NCBI GenBank assembly: GCA_002400365.1
Contig: DHFK01000210.1
Location: 1 to 16,878, forward strand
Reading direction: 5' to 3'
Source of the DNA: Anaerolineales bacterium UBA4826
Lineage (GTDB): Bacteria > Chloroflexota > Anaerolineae > UBA4142
Length of the DNA: 16,878 bases
The notes beneath the pieces were generated by a model that worked only from the letters and a program-made list of their open reading frames with translations, was not told the origin of the DNA and did not search any database. This document shows, piece after piece, positions 5,703-12,187 of this stretch. Position 1 is the stretch's first letter. Each line of letters begins with the position of its first letter. The position numbers were made by a program, and so were the translations under genes.

Positions 5703-6488
5703 GTGCTGAGAATTCGCATCGCTACTGCGCTCGTCCTGATTCCACTCGTCCTCGGGTCCGTGTACTTTGGCGGACTCCTTTTTTTCGCGGCAGTGGCCGT
5801 CGCGTTGCTGATCGCGGGCTATGAGTTTTTCGAAATGGCGCGGCGCGCCGGTCACCAGCCGCTGACCGGCATCGGTCTCGCGCTCATCGCGCTGATCCTC
5901 TGGGACGCGTACGCGCCGAACGATTGGCTGCGCCCGCTCCTGAGCGCGGCGCTCGTCGTTTCGCTTGTCGTCGGCGTTTTTCGTCACCGCGCTGGCTGGC
6001 TGACCGGCTGGGCGCTCACGCTCGCCGGCGCGCTGTACATCGGCTGGCTGGGCGCGTATTTTCTTCTGGTGCGCGCGCTGCCGAATGGCATGTTGTGGAC
6101 GGCGTTTGCGCTGCTGACGGCGTGGGCGACTGACGCCGGCGCGTACTTGGTCGGCACGCGCGTCGGCAGACATGGGTTCTTTACCACGGTCAGCCCAAAG
6201 AAAACCTGGGAAGGCGCGCTCGGCGGCTGGGCGAGCGCGCTGCTCGCCGCGCTCTTCCTCGGAGAGTTCTTGAATCTGCCGATCACGCAGCGCGCGCTGT
6301 TCGGACTTGGCATTGGCATTGCGGCAACCTTCGGCGATCTGGCAGAATCGCTCCTCAAGCGCCAGACCGGCGTCAAGGACTCGAGCAACATCGTGCCGGG
6401 TCACGGCGGGTTGCTCGATCGGATTGATAGTCTGTTGTTTGCGGCGGTATTTGCGTATTACTATTTCGTTTGGATTCTGCGCACATAA
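5703..6488 (+). CDS. cdsA: Phosphatidate cytidylyltransferase (CDP-diglyceride synthase)
   Basis: Integral membrane enzyme, 261 residues, which makes CDP-diacylglycerol from phosphatidic acid and CTP for phospholipid synthesis. About seven hydrophobic segments are visible. The C-terminal CDP-alcohol signature is intact: SPKKTWEGALGG, then LAESLLKRQTGVKDSSN and PGHGGLLDRIDSLL, with the metal-binding Asp residues. The start is the GTG at 5703, eleven bases after the uppS stop; its ribosome site is weak, so coupling to uppS is likely. In many bacteria dxr follows cdsA; here a repeat-filled spacer and a membrane regulator follow instead. Confidence 0.95.
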   Translation: MLRIRIATALVLIPLVLGSVYFGGLLFFAAVAVALLIAGYEFFEMARRAGHQPLTGIGLALIALILWDAYAPNDWLRPLLSAALVVSLVVGVFRHRAGWLTGWALTLAGALYIGWLGAYFLLVRALPNGMLWTAFALLTAWATDAGAYLVGTRVGRHGFFTTVSPKKTWEGALGGWASALLAALFLGEFLNLPITQRALFGLGIGIAATFGDLAESLLKRQTGVKDSSNIVPGHGGLLDRIDSLLFAAVFAYYYFVWILRT

Positions 6489-6494
6489 GCAAGT

Positions 6495-6562
6495 GACGAG
6501 TGTCGGGCGGCGCGTGGTGTGAGACAGCCCGCGTCACTCGGCACACGTCACTCGGCACACGT
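6495..6562 (+). repeat. Repeat-filled spacer with tandem 14-mers
   Basis: Right after cdsA, CGTCACTCGGCACA occurs twice head to tail (6532-6545 and 6546-6559). The preceding GTGACGAGTGTCGG stretch resembles its reverse complement, so the two halves can fold on each other. The spacer is of the same mirror-arm type as those at 10815, 12089, 13246 and 14486. No clear ribosome site for the next gene is present. Confidence 0.6.
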
Positions 6563-8497
6563 ATGTTGAACTTGCTTCTCTCTATCCTCTCGCTCGGCAA
6601 CATTATTTTTTCCTCCGCCATCATCATCGTCGCGCTGTCGCTTTTCCTCTATCTCTTGGCGAATAACTTTCGCAACTCGGTGGCGCGTTCGTTTTCCGGC
6701 TTGCTTGCGTTTCTCACCATCATCTATACCGGCGACGTGTTCCTGCAGCGCGTCGAAACGTTCGCCGACGCGGTCGTCTGGTTGAAATTCAAGTGGATCG
6801 GCATCGCGTTCGTCCCGGCGATCTACCTGCACTTTTCCGATGCGCTGCTGCGCTCGACCAACGCGTACTCGCGCCGACGCCGTCTTGCCGTCGCGCTGTC
6901 CTATCTTACGAGCGGCGCGTTTCTCCTCCTCGTGACGCTGACCGATCTCGTGGTGCGCGACGGCTTCTTCTTTCCCCAAGCCGCCCAGTTCCAAGCCGGC
7001 GTGTTGTTCCCGCTCTTTGCCATCTTCTTCTTCGCGCTGACGGTCTGGGGCTTTTACAACATCCGCAAAGCATACAAACGCTGCCTCACTTCGACGACGC
7101 GCCGCCGCATGACGTACCTCGCCGCCGCGTTCTTCGCGCCCGCGCTCGGCGCGTTCCCATACCTCATCATCGCGAGTTTTCCCGCCGAGTTTTCGCCGCC
7201 GCTGCTCCTGCTCCTCAACCTGCTCGCCAAAATCGGTATCGCGCTGATGATCATCGTCATGGCGTACACCGTGGCTTATCAGGGCGCCCTCGCGCCCGAC
7301 CGCGTCGTCAAGCATAATTTGATTCATTATCTGCTGCGCGGTCCGCTCGTCGCGACCGCCGTCGTCGGCTTGATGCTTTCGGTGCCGACGGTCGAACGCT
7401 GGCTAGGGCTGACGCGTGAGACGATCTTGTTCGCGACGGTCATCGGCGCGATCGTGACGCTGGAACTCGCGATCAATCTGGCAAAACCGTGGATTGACAA
7501 GATTATTTTCTGGGGCGATCGCGAGGACCTCGAACGCATCCAGGAGATTGACAAGCGTTTGCTGACGACGAGCGATCTGCGGCAGTTGCTGGAAAACATC
7601 CTGTCCGCGACGTGCGATCTGCTGCAAGTGCAGACCGGTTTCGTCGTCGCGCCTGAAGACGGCGAGTGGAAGATCGAGACGGCGACGGGTCCGCGCGAAC
7701 TCGTGCGTCAATTTCTCGGCGCAAAGAACTTGACCCAACTTGTCGGCGAGGGCGGCGCGAACGCGCATGGCTTTATCGCCGGCGATGGTTTCTGGTTGTG
7801 GCGTCTGCGCGCCAAATCCCGCGAAGGGGTCATCGGCGTGCTGGGAGTCGCCGCGCGCACTCCCGAGCCCGCGCTCTCAGAGCGCGAGCAGAAGATGATT
7901 GCGGCGCTGGTCGCCCAAGCGGAACTCGCGCTCGAGGATCGGCAATTGCAGCAGGGCGTGTTCAGCGCATTCGAACAACTCAGCAGCGAAATCGAATTGC
8001 TGCAACGCGCGCGCGGCAAACCGCGCTATGTCGGCGGCATCGCCAGCGAGCGCGTGGAAGACGAAGTGGTTGCTTCGTCCGATTTTCACCACGCGGTCAA
8101 AGATGCGCTCGATCATTACTGGGGTGGGCCCAAACTGACCGCCAGCCCCCTCCTCCAACTCAACATCGTGCAAGAGTCGCTGGACGATTACGAAGGGAAT
8201 CCGGTGCGCGCGCTCCGCGGACAGATCGCGCGCGCGATTGAGACGCTCAAGCCAGACGGCACGCGCTCGCTCACTGCGCCGGAATGGCTGCTCTACAACA
8301 TCCTCGAGTTCAAAGTGATGCAAGGGATGAAAGTGCGCGAGATCGCGCTGAAACTTGCGATGAGCGAAAGCGATTTGTACCGCAAGCAGCGTATCGCGAT
8401 TCAAGAAGTGGCAAAGACGCTGGCGACGATGGAGGAGCAGAGTCAGGGGAAGGGCGCGGGGAATGGGACGCAGGCGAGCCCGGATGAACGCGGATAA
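6563..8497 (+). CDS. Membrane sensor: multi-TM region, GAF-like domain and C-terminal HTH
   Basis: A 644-residue protein of a type I cannot name. Residues 1-305 hold about nine membrane segments (near 9-33, 44-62, 77-92, 108-130, 145-167, 185-205, 212-240, 260-275, 287-305); the first seven resemble the 7TM sensor region found before some histidine kinases. A linker helix (320-345) leads to a GAF-like domain (about 337-465). The last part (505-620) has a helical module with SPLLQL and a helix-turn-helix around 576-612 (EWLLYNILEF...REIALKLAMSESDLYRKQR), like sigma-region-4 or LuxR-type DNA-binding helices. No His-box, no N/G ATP-binding boxes, no GGDEF or phosphatase residues are seen. I infer a membrane-tethered one-component regulator. 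The ATG at 6563 begins the first membrane helix; an upstream GTG frame at 6500 reads only repeat sequence. The C-terminal tail runs into repeat-like DNA. Confidence 0.65.
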   Translation: MLNLLLSILSLGNIIFSSAIIIVALSLFLYLLANNFRNSVARSFSGLLAFLTIIYTGDVFLQRVETFADAVVWLKFKWIGIAFVPAIYLHFSDALLRSTNAYSRRRRLAVALSYLTSGAFLLLVTLTDLVVRDGFFFPQAAQFQAGVLFPLFAIFFFALTVWGFYNIRKAYKRCLTSTTRRRMTYLAAAFFAPALGAFPYLIIASFPAEFSPPLLLLLNLLAKIGIALMIIVMAYTVAYQGALAPDRVVKHNLIHYLLRGPLVATAVVGLMLSVPTVERWLGLTRETILFATVIGAIVTLELAINLAKPWIDKIIFWGDREDLERIQEIDKRLLTTSDLRQLLENILSATCDLLQVQTGFVVAPEDGEWKIETATGPRELVRQFLGAKNLTQLVGEGGANAHGFIAGDGFWLWRLRAKSREGVIGVLGVAARTPEPALSEREQKMIAALVAQAELALEDRQLQQGVFSAFEQLSSEIELLQRARGKPRYVGGIASERVEDEVVASSDFHHAVKDALDHYWGGPKLTASPLLQLNIVQESLDDYEGNPVRALRGQIARAIETLKPDGTRSLTAPEWLLYNILEFKVMQGMKVREIALKLAMSESDLYRKQRIAIQEVAKTLATMEEQSQGKGAGNGTQASPDERG

Positions 8498-8544
8498 AAC
8501 CCGGCGAAACAATATCGTTTAGATCCGTTTCATCGGTTCGCATC

Positions 8545-8661
8545 AAGAGAGTGCTGAATCGCAAGCGACCGCTTTCGCTTGAAATGATCCACCGCTTGAA
8601 TCAACTTGGAATTGCGGCGGAGGTGCTGATTCGGCCGTACAAGGTCAAAGCGGCGGCGTAA
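8545..8661 (+). pseudogene. Remnant of a HigA-type antitoxin (C-terminal end)
   Basis: The frame from 8545 to the TAA at 8659-8661 encodes about 38 residues, KRVLNRKRPLSLEMIHRL onward to GIAAEVLIRPYK, which is the typical C-terminal end of XRE/HigA-type antitoxins (RVLNGKRPLSL.MIRRLH.GLGIPAEVLI). The helix-turn-helix part that should precede it is missing; upstream sequence is repeat-like and has no start with a ribosome site. No toxin partner is visible. The rest of the 8498-8737 gap holds only possible promoter-like TTGACG at 8664-8669 and nothing else I can name. Confidence 0.6.
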
Positions 8662-8737
8662 ACTTGACGCGCGTTAACGTTTTAGAGCAAAATGATCGCG
8701 TGAAACTCGAATCCTGTAACATAGTCTGAGGTGCGCT

Positions 8738-9070
8738 GTGCCAGGAAGAATCGTGCGTAGGCGCCGCGAGGAATTTTTCATCCGCCCAACCGAGGAGGAT
8801 TTGATTCGCGTAACTTTCGAGAGAGAAAACGATCACGTCGTGCGGTTCTCTGTACAGTACCTTGCCTTTTTGCGGAACGCGTGGCAAGCGATTGTGCACT
8901 TTGACACAGCGCACGGACGCGCGCACATGGACATTAGCCATCCCGATGGTTCACAAGACACGCGTGAACTGTTTGGTCAAGACTACGGCACCGCGCTAAC
9001 GTGGGCTATCCGCCAAGTGCAGACCCAGTGGCAGTTTTATCGGGAACGCTACGAAAGGGAAATGCAATGA
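8738..9070 (+). CDS. Conserved small protein, first of an overlapping pair
   Basis: A 110-residue basic protein of unknown function. The GTG start at 8738 is supported by GAGG six bases upstream. It has no signal peptide or membrane segment. The middle reads RVTFERENDHVVRFSVQYLAFLRNAWQAIVHFDTAHGRAHMDISHPDGS, an alternating-strand pattern with a His-rich HFDTAHGRAHMD segment; similar conserved hypothetical proteins are, from memory, common in Chloroflexota and cyanobacteria. The C-terminus is a long helix (YGTALTWAIRQVQTQWQFYRERYERE). Its stop overlaps the next start (ATGA), so the two are translated together and may act as a pair. Confidence 0.7.
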   Translation: MPGRIVRRRREEFFIRPTEEDLIRVTFERENDHVVRFSVQYLAFLRNAWQAIVHFDTAHGRAHMDISHPDGSQDTRELFGQDYGTALTWAIRQVQTQWQFYRERYEREMQ

Positions 9071-9339
9071 CTCGCCAAGAACAATTCAGACGGAATCATG
9101 ATCTTTTCGCGCTGTTTATGCAACAAGTATTGGATAATCCTGCGCTGACCAAGAAAATTCCCAAAGGCGCGCAAGTGATCTTTCTACCTGAGAATGACCG
9201 CGATTTGTCCCGGGCTAACCGCCGGCTCGCGCAAACCGTTCGCAAGCAGGGCGGCAAGGTCGCGCTCATCAAGATCACGCTTGTACCGCAAGTACTGACC
9301 GTGTACACGCCGCGATTGGAGTTTGCGGAAGCGGTGTAA
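9067..9339 (+). CDS. Small protein, DUF5647-like, second of the pair
   Basis: A 90-residue protein that starts at the ATG at 9067, overlapping the previous stop by four bases. A longer frame from 9001 exists but lies inside the upstream gene. The sequence begins with a helix (RQEQFRRNHDLFALFMQQVLDNPALTKKIPKGAQVIFLPENDRDLSRANRRLAQTVRKQG), then a strand-rich tail (KVALIKITLVPQVLTVYTP). The pattern of a helix, N/HP-L..KIP.GA.V..LPE.D resembles DUF5647 proteins; the match is tentative and the function unknown. The overlap, the small sizes and the antitoxin remnant nearby are compatible with a toxin-antitoxin-like pair, which the sequence alone cannot show. A strong terminator follows. Confidence 0.65.
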   Translation: MTRQEQFRRNHDLFALFMQQVLDNPALTKKIPKGAQVIFLPENDRDLSRANRRLAQTVRKQGGKVALIKITLVPQVLTVYTPRLEFAEAV

Positions 9340-9405
9340 CAAAAGACCCGAAGAGCATTCCGAAGCGAAGCGGGGACCCAGTGGGCCCGATTTTCGTTTC
9401 CATTT

Positions 9406-9466
9406 AGCGACGCATCCTTCGCCCTTCGACTACGCTCAGGGCACTCAGGATGCGTCGCTCTTTTTT
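9406..9466 (+). terminator. Strong intrinsic terminator after the small gene pair
   Basis: A perfect 13-bp stem (9406-9418 with 9447-9459, AGCGACGCATCCT and complement) is followed by C and six T. The loop holds CCCTTCGACTACGCTCAGGG (9422-9441), itself able to pair at its ends (GCCCT/AGGGC). It separates the small gene pair from the mevalonate genes. Confidence 0.85.
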
Positions 9467-9517
9467 GTCGAGCGTTTCCGGGCAAACTGATAGCAAATCT
9501 ACGGTCTCTGATAGTCT

Positions 9518-9541
9518 TTGACAGTTGACACGTGGTATAAT
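9518..9541 (+). promoter_or_regulatory. Promoter of the HMG-CoA reductase gene
   Basis: TGG-TATAAT ends at 9541, an extended -10 that would start transcription near 9548 and leave a 25-base leader. Two TTGACA copies lie at 9518-9523 and 9525-9530, one base apart. Their distances to the -10 (12 and 5 bases) are too short for a -35, so they may be a regulator site or coincidence. Confidence 0.55.
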
Positions 9542-9572
9542 CCGCGCAATCTTTACGCAGGAGACAAGCATT

Positions 9573-10829
9573 TTGACCGCCTCATCCCGTCTCGAAGGGT
9601 TCTACCGCCTCAACGTCTCAGAACGACAGGGCATCCTACGCGACCGCTGTAACTTGACAGAAGTCGAAATCGGCGCGCTTGAGAGTGGCGGACTCTCGCT
9701 CGAACTTGCCAATCGTCTGATCGAAAATGTCGTCGGCGTACACGGCTTGCCGCTTGGCATCGCCGCGAATTTCCAGGTCAACGGGCGCGATTACTTGATC
9801 CCGATGGCGATCGAAGAACCGTCGGTCGTCGCCGCGGCGAGCCACGCGGCAAAACTCGTGCGCGATGCCGGCGGATTCACCGCGAGCGCGGACAAGCCGA
9901 TGATGATCGGACAGGTGCAGATCGTCGGGATGAACGACGTAGACGCGGCGTACCAAAAGATTGTCGCCGCGCGCGACGAAATCATCAAACTTGCCGACTC
10001 GAAATCCACGCTGGTCGAATTTGGCGGCGGCACGCGCGATCTCGAAGTGCGCGTGATTCGCGAGACGCGCGTCGGTCCGATGATTATTTTGCATCTCATC
10101 GTTGACGTGCGCGATGCGATGGGCGCGAACTCGGTCAACACGTCGTGTGAGACGATTGCGCCATTCCTGGAGAAACTCACCGGCGGGCGCGTCGTCCTGC
10201 GAATCTTGTCGAACCTCGCGGACAAACGCGTGGCGCGTGCCGAGTGTCGAGTGGCGAGGGACGCGCTGGGCGCGGACGTGGTACGCAACATCGTCGAGGC
10301 GCAGGTGATGGCGGAAGTTGATCCCTATCGCGCGGCGACGCACAACAAAGGCATTATGAATGGCATTGACTCGGTCGTCATCGCGACTGGCAACGACTGG
10401 CGCGCGGTCGAAGCCGGCGCGCACGCGTACGCCGCGCGCAGCGGACAGTATCGCGCGCTGACGCAATGGGATCGCGACACGAATGGCGATTTGGTCGGGT
10501 CGCTTGAACTGCCCATCGTCAGCGGTATCCTCGGCGGAACGGTGAACGCGCATCCGCTCGCGCGCATCGCGTTGAAGATTCTGGGGGTGCAGTCCGCGCC
10601 AGAGTTCGCGGGCGTGCTCGCGTCCGTCGGACTCGCGCAAAATCTCGGCGCGTTGCGCGCGCTCGCGGCGGAAGGCATTCAGCGCGGGCACATGGCATTG
10701 CACGCGCGGCAGATCGCGATTTCCGCCGGCGCAACCGGCGACCAGGTGGATCGGATCGCGGATCGAATGGCGGAAGAAAAGAACGTGAGCATTACGCGCG
10801 CGAAGGAATTGCTACGACGTGATTCGTGA
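9573..10829 (+). CDS. mvaA: Hydroxymethylglutaryl-CoA reductase, class II
   Basis: It reduces HMG-CoA to mevalonate, or the reverse. Class II features over 418 residues: ENVVGVHGLPLGIAANF and EEPSVVAAASHAA with the catalytic Glu at 81/82, the DAMGAN dinucleotide motif at 181-186, THNKGIMNG with catalytic K259, GND with D275, and GHMALHAR with catalytic H373. DAMGAN is typical of class II enzymes. The start is TTG at 9573, eight bases after AGGAGA. A GTG frame from 9525 begins upstream of the -10 box and cannot be translated from this promoter. Residues 222-232 (RAECRVARDAL) come from repeat-like DNA (10237-10261). The stop codon lies in the repeat after the gene. Direction is probably biosynthetic, given the HMG-CoA synthase and thiolase close by. 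Confidence 0.95.
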   Translation: MTASSRLEGFYRLNVSERQGILRDRCNLTEVEIGALESGGLSLELANRLIENVVGVHGLPLGIAANFQVNGRDYLIPMAIEEPSVVAAASHAAKLVRDAGGFTASADKPMMIGQVQIVGMNDVDAAYQKIVAARDEIIKLADSKSTLVEFGGGTRDLEVRVIRETRVGPMIILHLIVDVRDAMGANSVNTSCETIAPFLEKLTGGRVVLRILSNLADKRVARAECRVARDALGADVVRNIVEAQVMAEVDPYRAATHNKGIMNGIDSVVIATGNDWRAVEAGAHAYAARSGQYRALTQWDRDTNGDLVGSLELPIVSGILGGTVNAHPLARIALKILGVQSAPEFAGVLASVGLAQNLGALRALAAEGIQRGHMALHARQIAISAGATGDQVDRIADRMAEEKNVSITRAKELLRRDS

Positions 10830-10869
10830 TACGTGATGCGTGACATTCATGCATCACGCATCACGTTTT
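10815..10869 (+). terminator. Repeat-derived terminator after mvaA
   Basis: CGTGAT-type units in tandem (10818-10843) are followed by their mirror. A perfect 13-bp stem (10831-10843 with 10854-10866, ACGTGATGCGTGA and complement) with a 10-base loop ends in TTTT. The reductase stop codon (10827-10829) lies within the repeat. Confidence 0.7.
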
Positions 10870-10885
10870 ACGCTTGGAGGTACCA

Positions 10886-12100
10886 ATGACCGCCCCGCGT
10901 CTCATCGCCATCGTCATCATCTTCGCGTGCGTGAGCGTCGCGTGGCTCGTGCTCGCCGGCGCCACCGTCGTGCGCACGCAAGAGGTGAGCCGGGAACTCA
11001 CGCCCCAAGTCGGCGAATTGTGGGGACCGCCGCTCACGCAAACCGCGCCAATGGCTTACATCGGAGTGCTGGAGAACACCGGTAGGCAGCCAGTCCAGCC
11101 GCTCCTGCCACCCGTACCGCTCGACGCCAGCGATCTGAAAGTTGACTTGCATCTGGACTATCGCCAAAAGGGGTTGCTGTGGTACTCGACGTACACCGTT
11201 GATTTTGACGGCAAGTACCGTTTCGTCAACCCAACCGATCGCCCGATTGCCGCGACGGTGCAATACGTGTTTCCGGCGGCAAACACGCTCTACGACAACT
11301 TTAGATTCGAGATCAACGGCACCCAGGTCTTGCCCGAAGGCAATCTGTCGGAAACATTGACCAAAGTGGTCAACCTGGGACCGCGCGGAACCGCGAACGT
11401 GCGCGTGATGTATCACTCGCGCGGCGTGGACCGCTGGTTGTACCGGTTTGGTTCGGGGATCACGAACGTCAAGAACTTCAATCTCGTCGTCAACACCGAT
11501 TTCCGCGATTTCGATTTCCCGCCGCAGACGGTCTCCTCGTCAACAAAAGAGGCGACTGCGAACGGCTGGAAACTCGGCTGGAAGTTTGATTCGACTGTCG
11601 CGGGATTCAACATCGGCGTCGAGATGCCGAAAAAGACGCAGCCCGGACCGCTCGCGAGTCAGATGAGTTTCTTTGCGCCGGTGTCGCTCCTGTTCTTCTT
11701 CTCCGTGCTCGTCATCATCGGCGCGGTGCGCGGGCAGAACTTGCACCCGATGCACTATTTCTTTCTGGGCGCGGCGTTCTTTTCGTTCCACCTGCTGTTC
11801 GCGTACCTCGCCGACCATGTCGCGATCGAGATTGCATTCGTGGTTTCGGCAATCGTGTCGCTTTTGCTCGTCGTGACGTACGTGGGGCGCATGGCAAATT
11901 GGAGATTCGCGCTGCGCCAAGTCGGCATCGCGCAGTTGCTGTTCCTCGTGCTCTTTTCATACGCGTTCTTCTACGAGGGCTACACCGGACTGGTCATCAC
12001 CATCGGCGCGATCGTCACGCTGGCGGTGATGATGCAGGTGACCGCGCAGGTGGATTGGGAGACGGTGTTCAAGGGGAGGAATGTAAAGCGTGATACGTGA
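10886..12100 (+). CDS. CreD-like inner membrane protein
   Basis: A 404-residue membrane protein. One N-terminal membrane helix (residues 5-28) is followed by a 230-residue extracytoplasmic, strand-rich domain, then five helices (about 262-281, 288-308, 312-333, 343-362, 367-384). This layout and segments such as HPMHYFFLGAAFFSFHLLFAYLADH and EGYTGLVITIGAIVTLAVMMQVTAQVDW resemble the CreD/inner membrane protein family, whose role in envelope stress is poorly defined. The ATG at 10886 follows GGAGG by five bases. It lies between HMG-CoA reductase and HMG-CoA synthase, with repeat spacers on both sides, so a link to isoprenoid synthesis is not shown. Its last residues (KRDT) and its stop are encoded by the following repeat. 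Confidence 0.65.
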   Translation: MTAPRLIAIVIIFACVSVAWLVLAGATVVRTQEVSRELTPQVGELWGPPLTQTAPMAYIGVLENTGRQPVQPLLPPVPLDASDLKVDLHLDYRQKGLLWYSTYTVDFDGKYRFVNPTDRPIAATVQYVFPAANTLYDNFRFEINGTQVLPEGNLSETLTKVVNLGPRGTANVRVMYHSRGVDRWLYRFGSGITNVKNFNLVVNTDFRDFDFPPQTVSSSTKEATANGWKLGWKFDSTVAGFNIGVEMPKKTQPGPLASQMSFFAPVSLLFFFSVLVIIGAVRGQNLHPMHYFFLGAAFFSFHLLFAYLADHVAIEIAFVVSAIVSLLLVVTYVGRMANWRFALRQVGIAQLLFLVLFSYAFFYEGYTGLVITIGAIVTLAVMMQVTAQVDWETVFKGRNVKRDT

Positions 12101-12178
12101 TGCGTGGTGCGTGAACGGAACACGCAGCACGAATTACCAATCACCAATTACGAGTCACGAATCACGAATCACGAAGGA
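12089..12178. repeat. Mirror-arm repeat spacer
   Basis: CGTGATACGTGATGCGTGGTGCGTG-type units (12089-12113) are followed by a 7-base loop AACGGAA and the reverse complement theme (CACGCAGCACGAA, 12121-12133; 11 of 13 pair with 12101-12113), then AATCACGA units up to 12175. No T-run follows. The 20-base motif AACGGAACACGCAGCACGAA (12114-12133) recurs at 13284-13303 with one change. Confidence 0.7.
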
Positions 12179-12187
12179 TAGAACCTA

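Noticed and set aside
5688..6404. 238-residue minus-strand frame
   Set aside because: Shadow of cdsA; low-complexity Arg/Gln/Glu sequence with no family resemblance.
6563..8497. Histidine kinase annotation for the membrane sensor
   Set aside because: The membrane region resembles kinase sensors, but no His-box or ATP-binding N/G boxes are present after the GAF-like domain.
7877..8512. Minus-strand frame of 211 residues
   Set aside because: Shadow of the membrane sensor gene; no ribosome site and biased composition.
9636..10703. 355-residue open frame on the minus strand
   Set aside because: It is antisense to the HMG-CoA reductase, whose catalytic motifs are all in place. The antisense product is rich in Arg, His and Asp, as expected from reading a GC-rich gene backwards.
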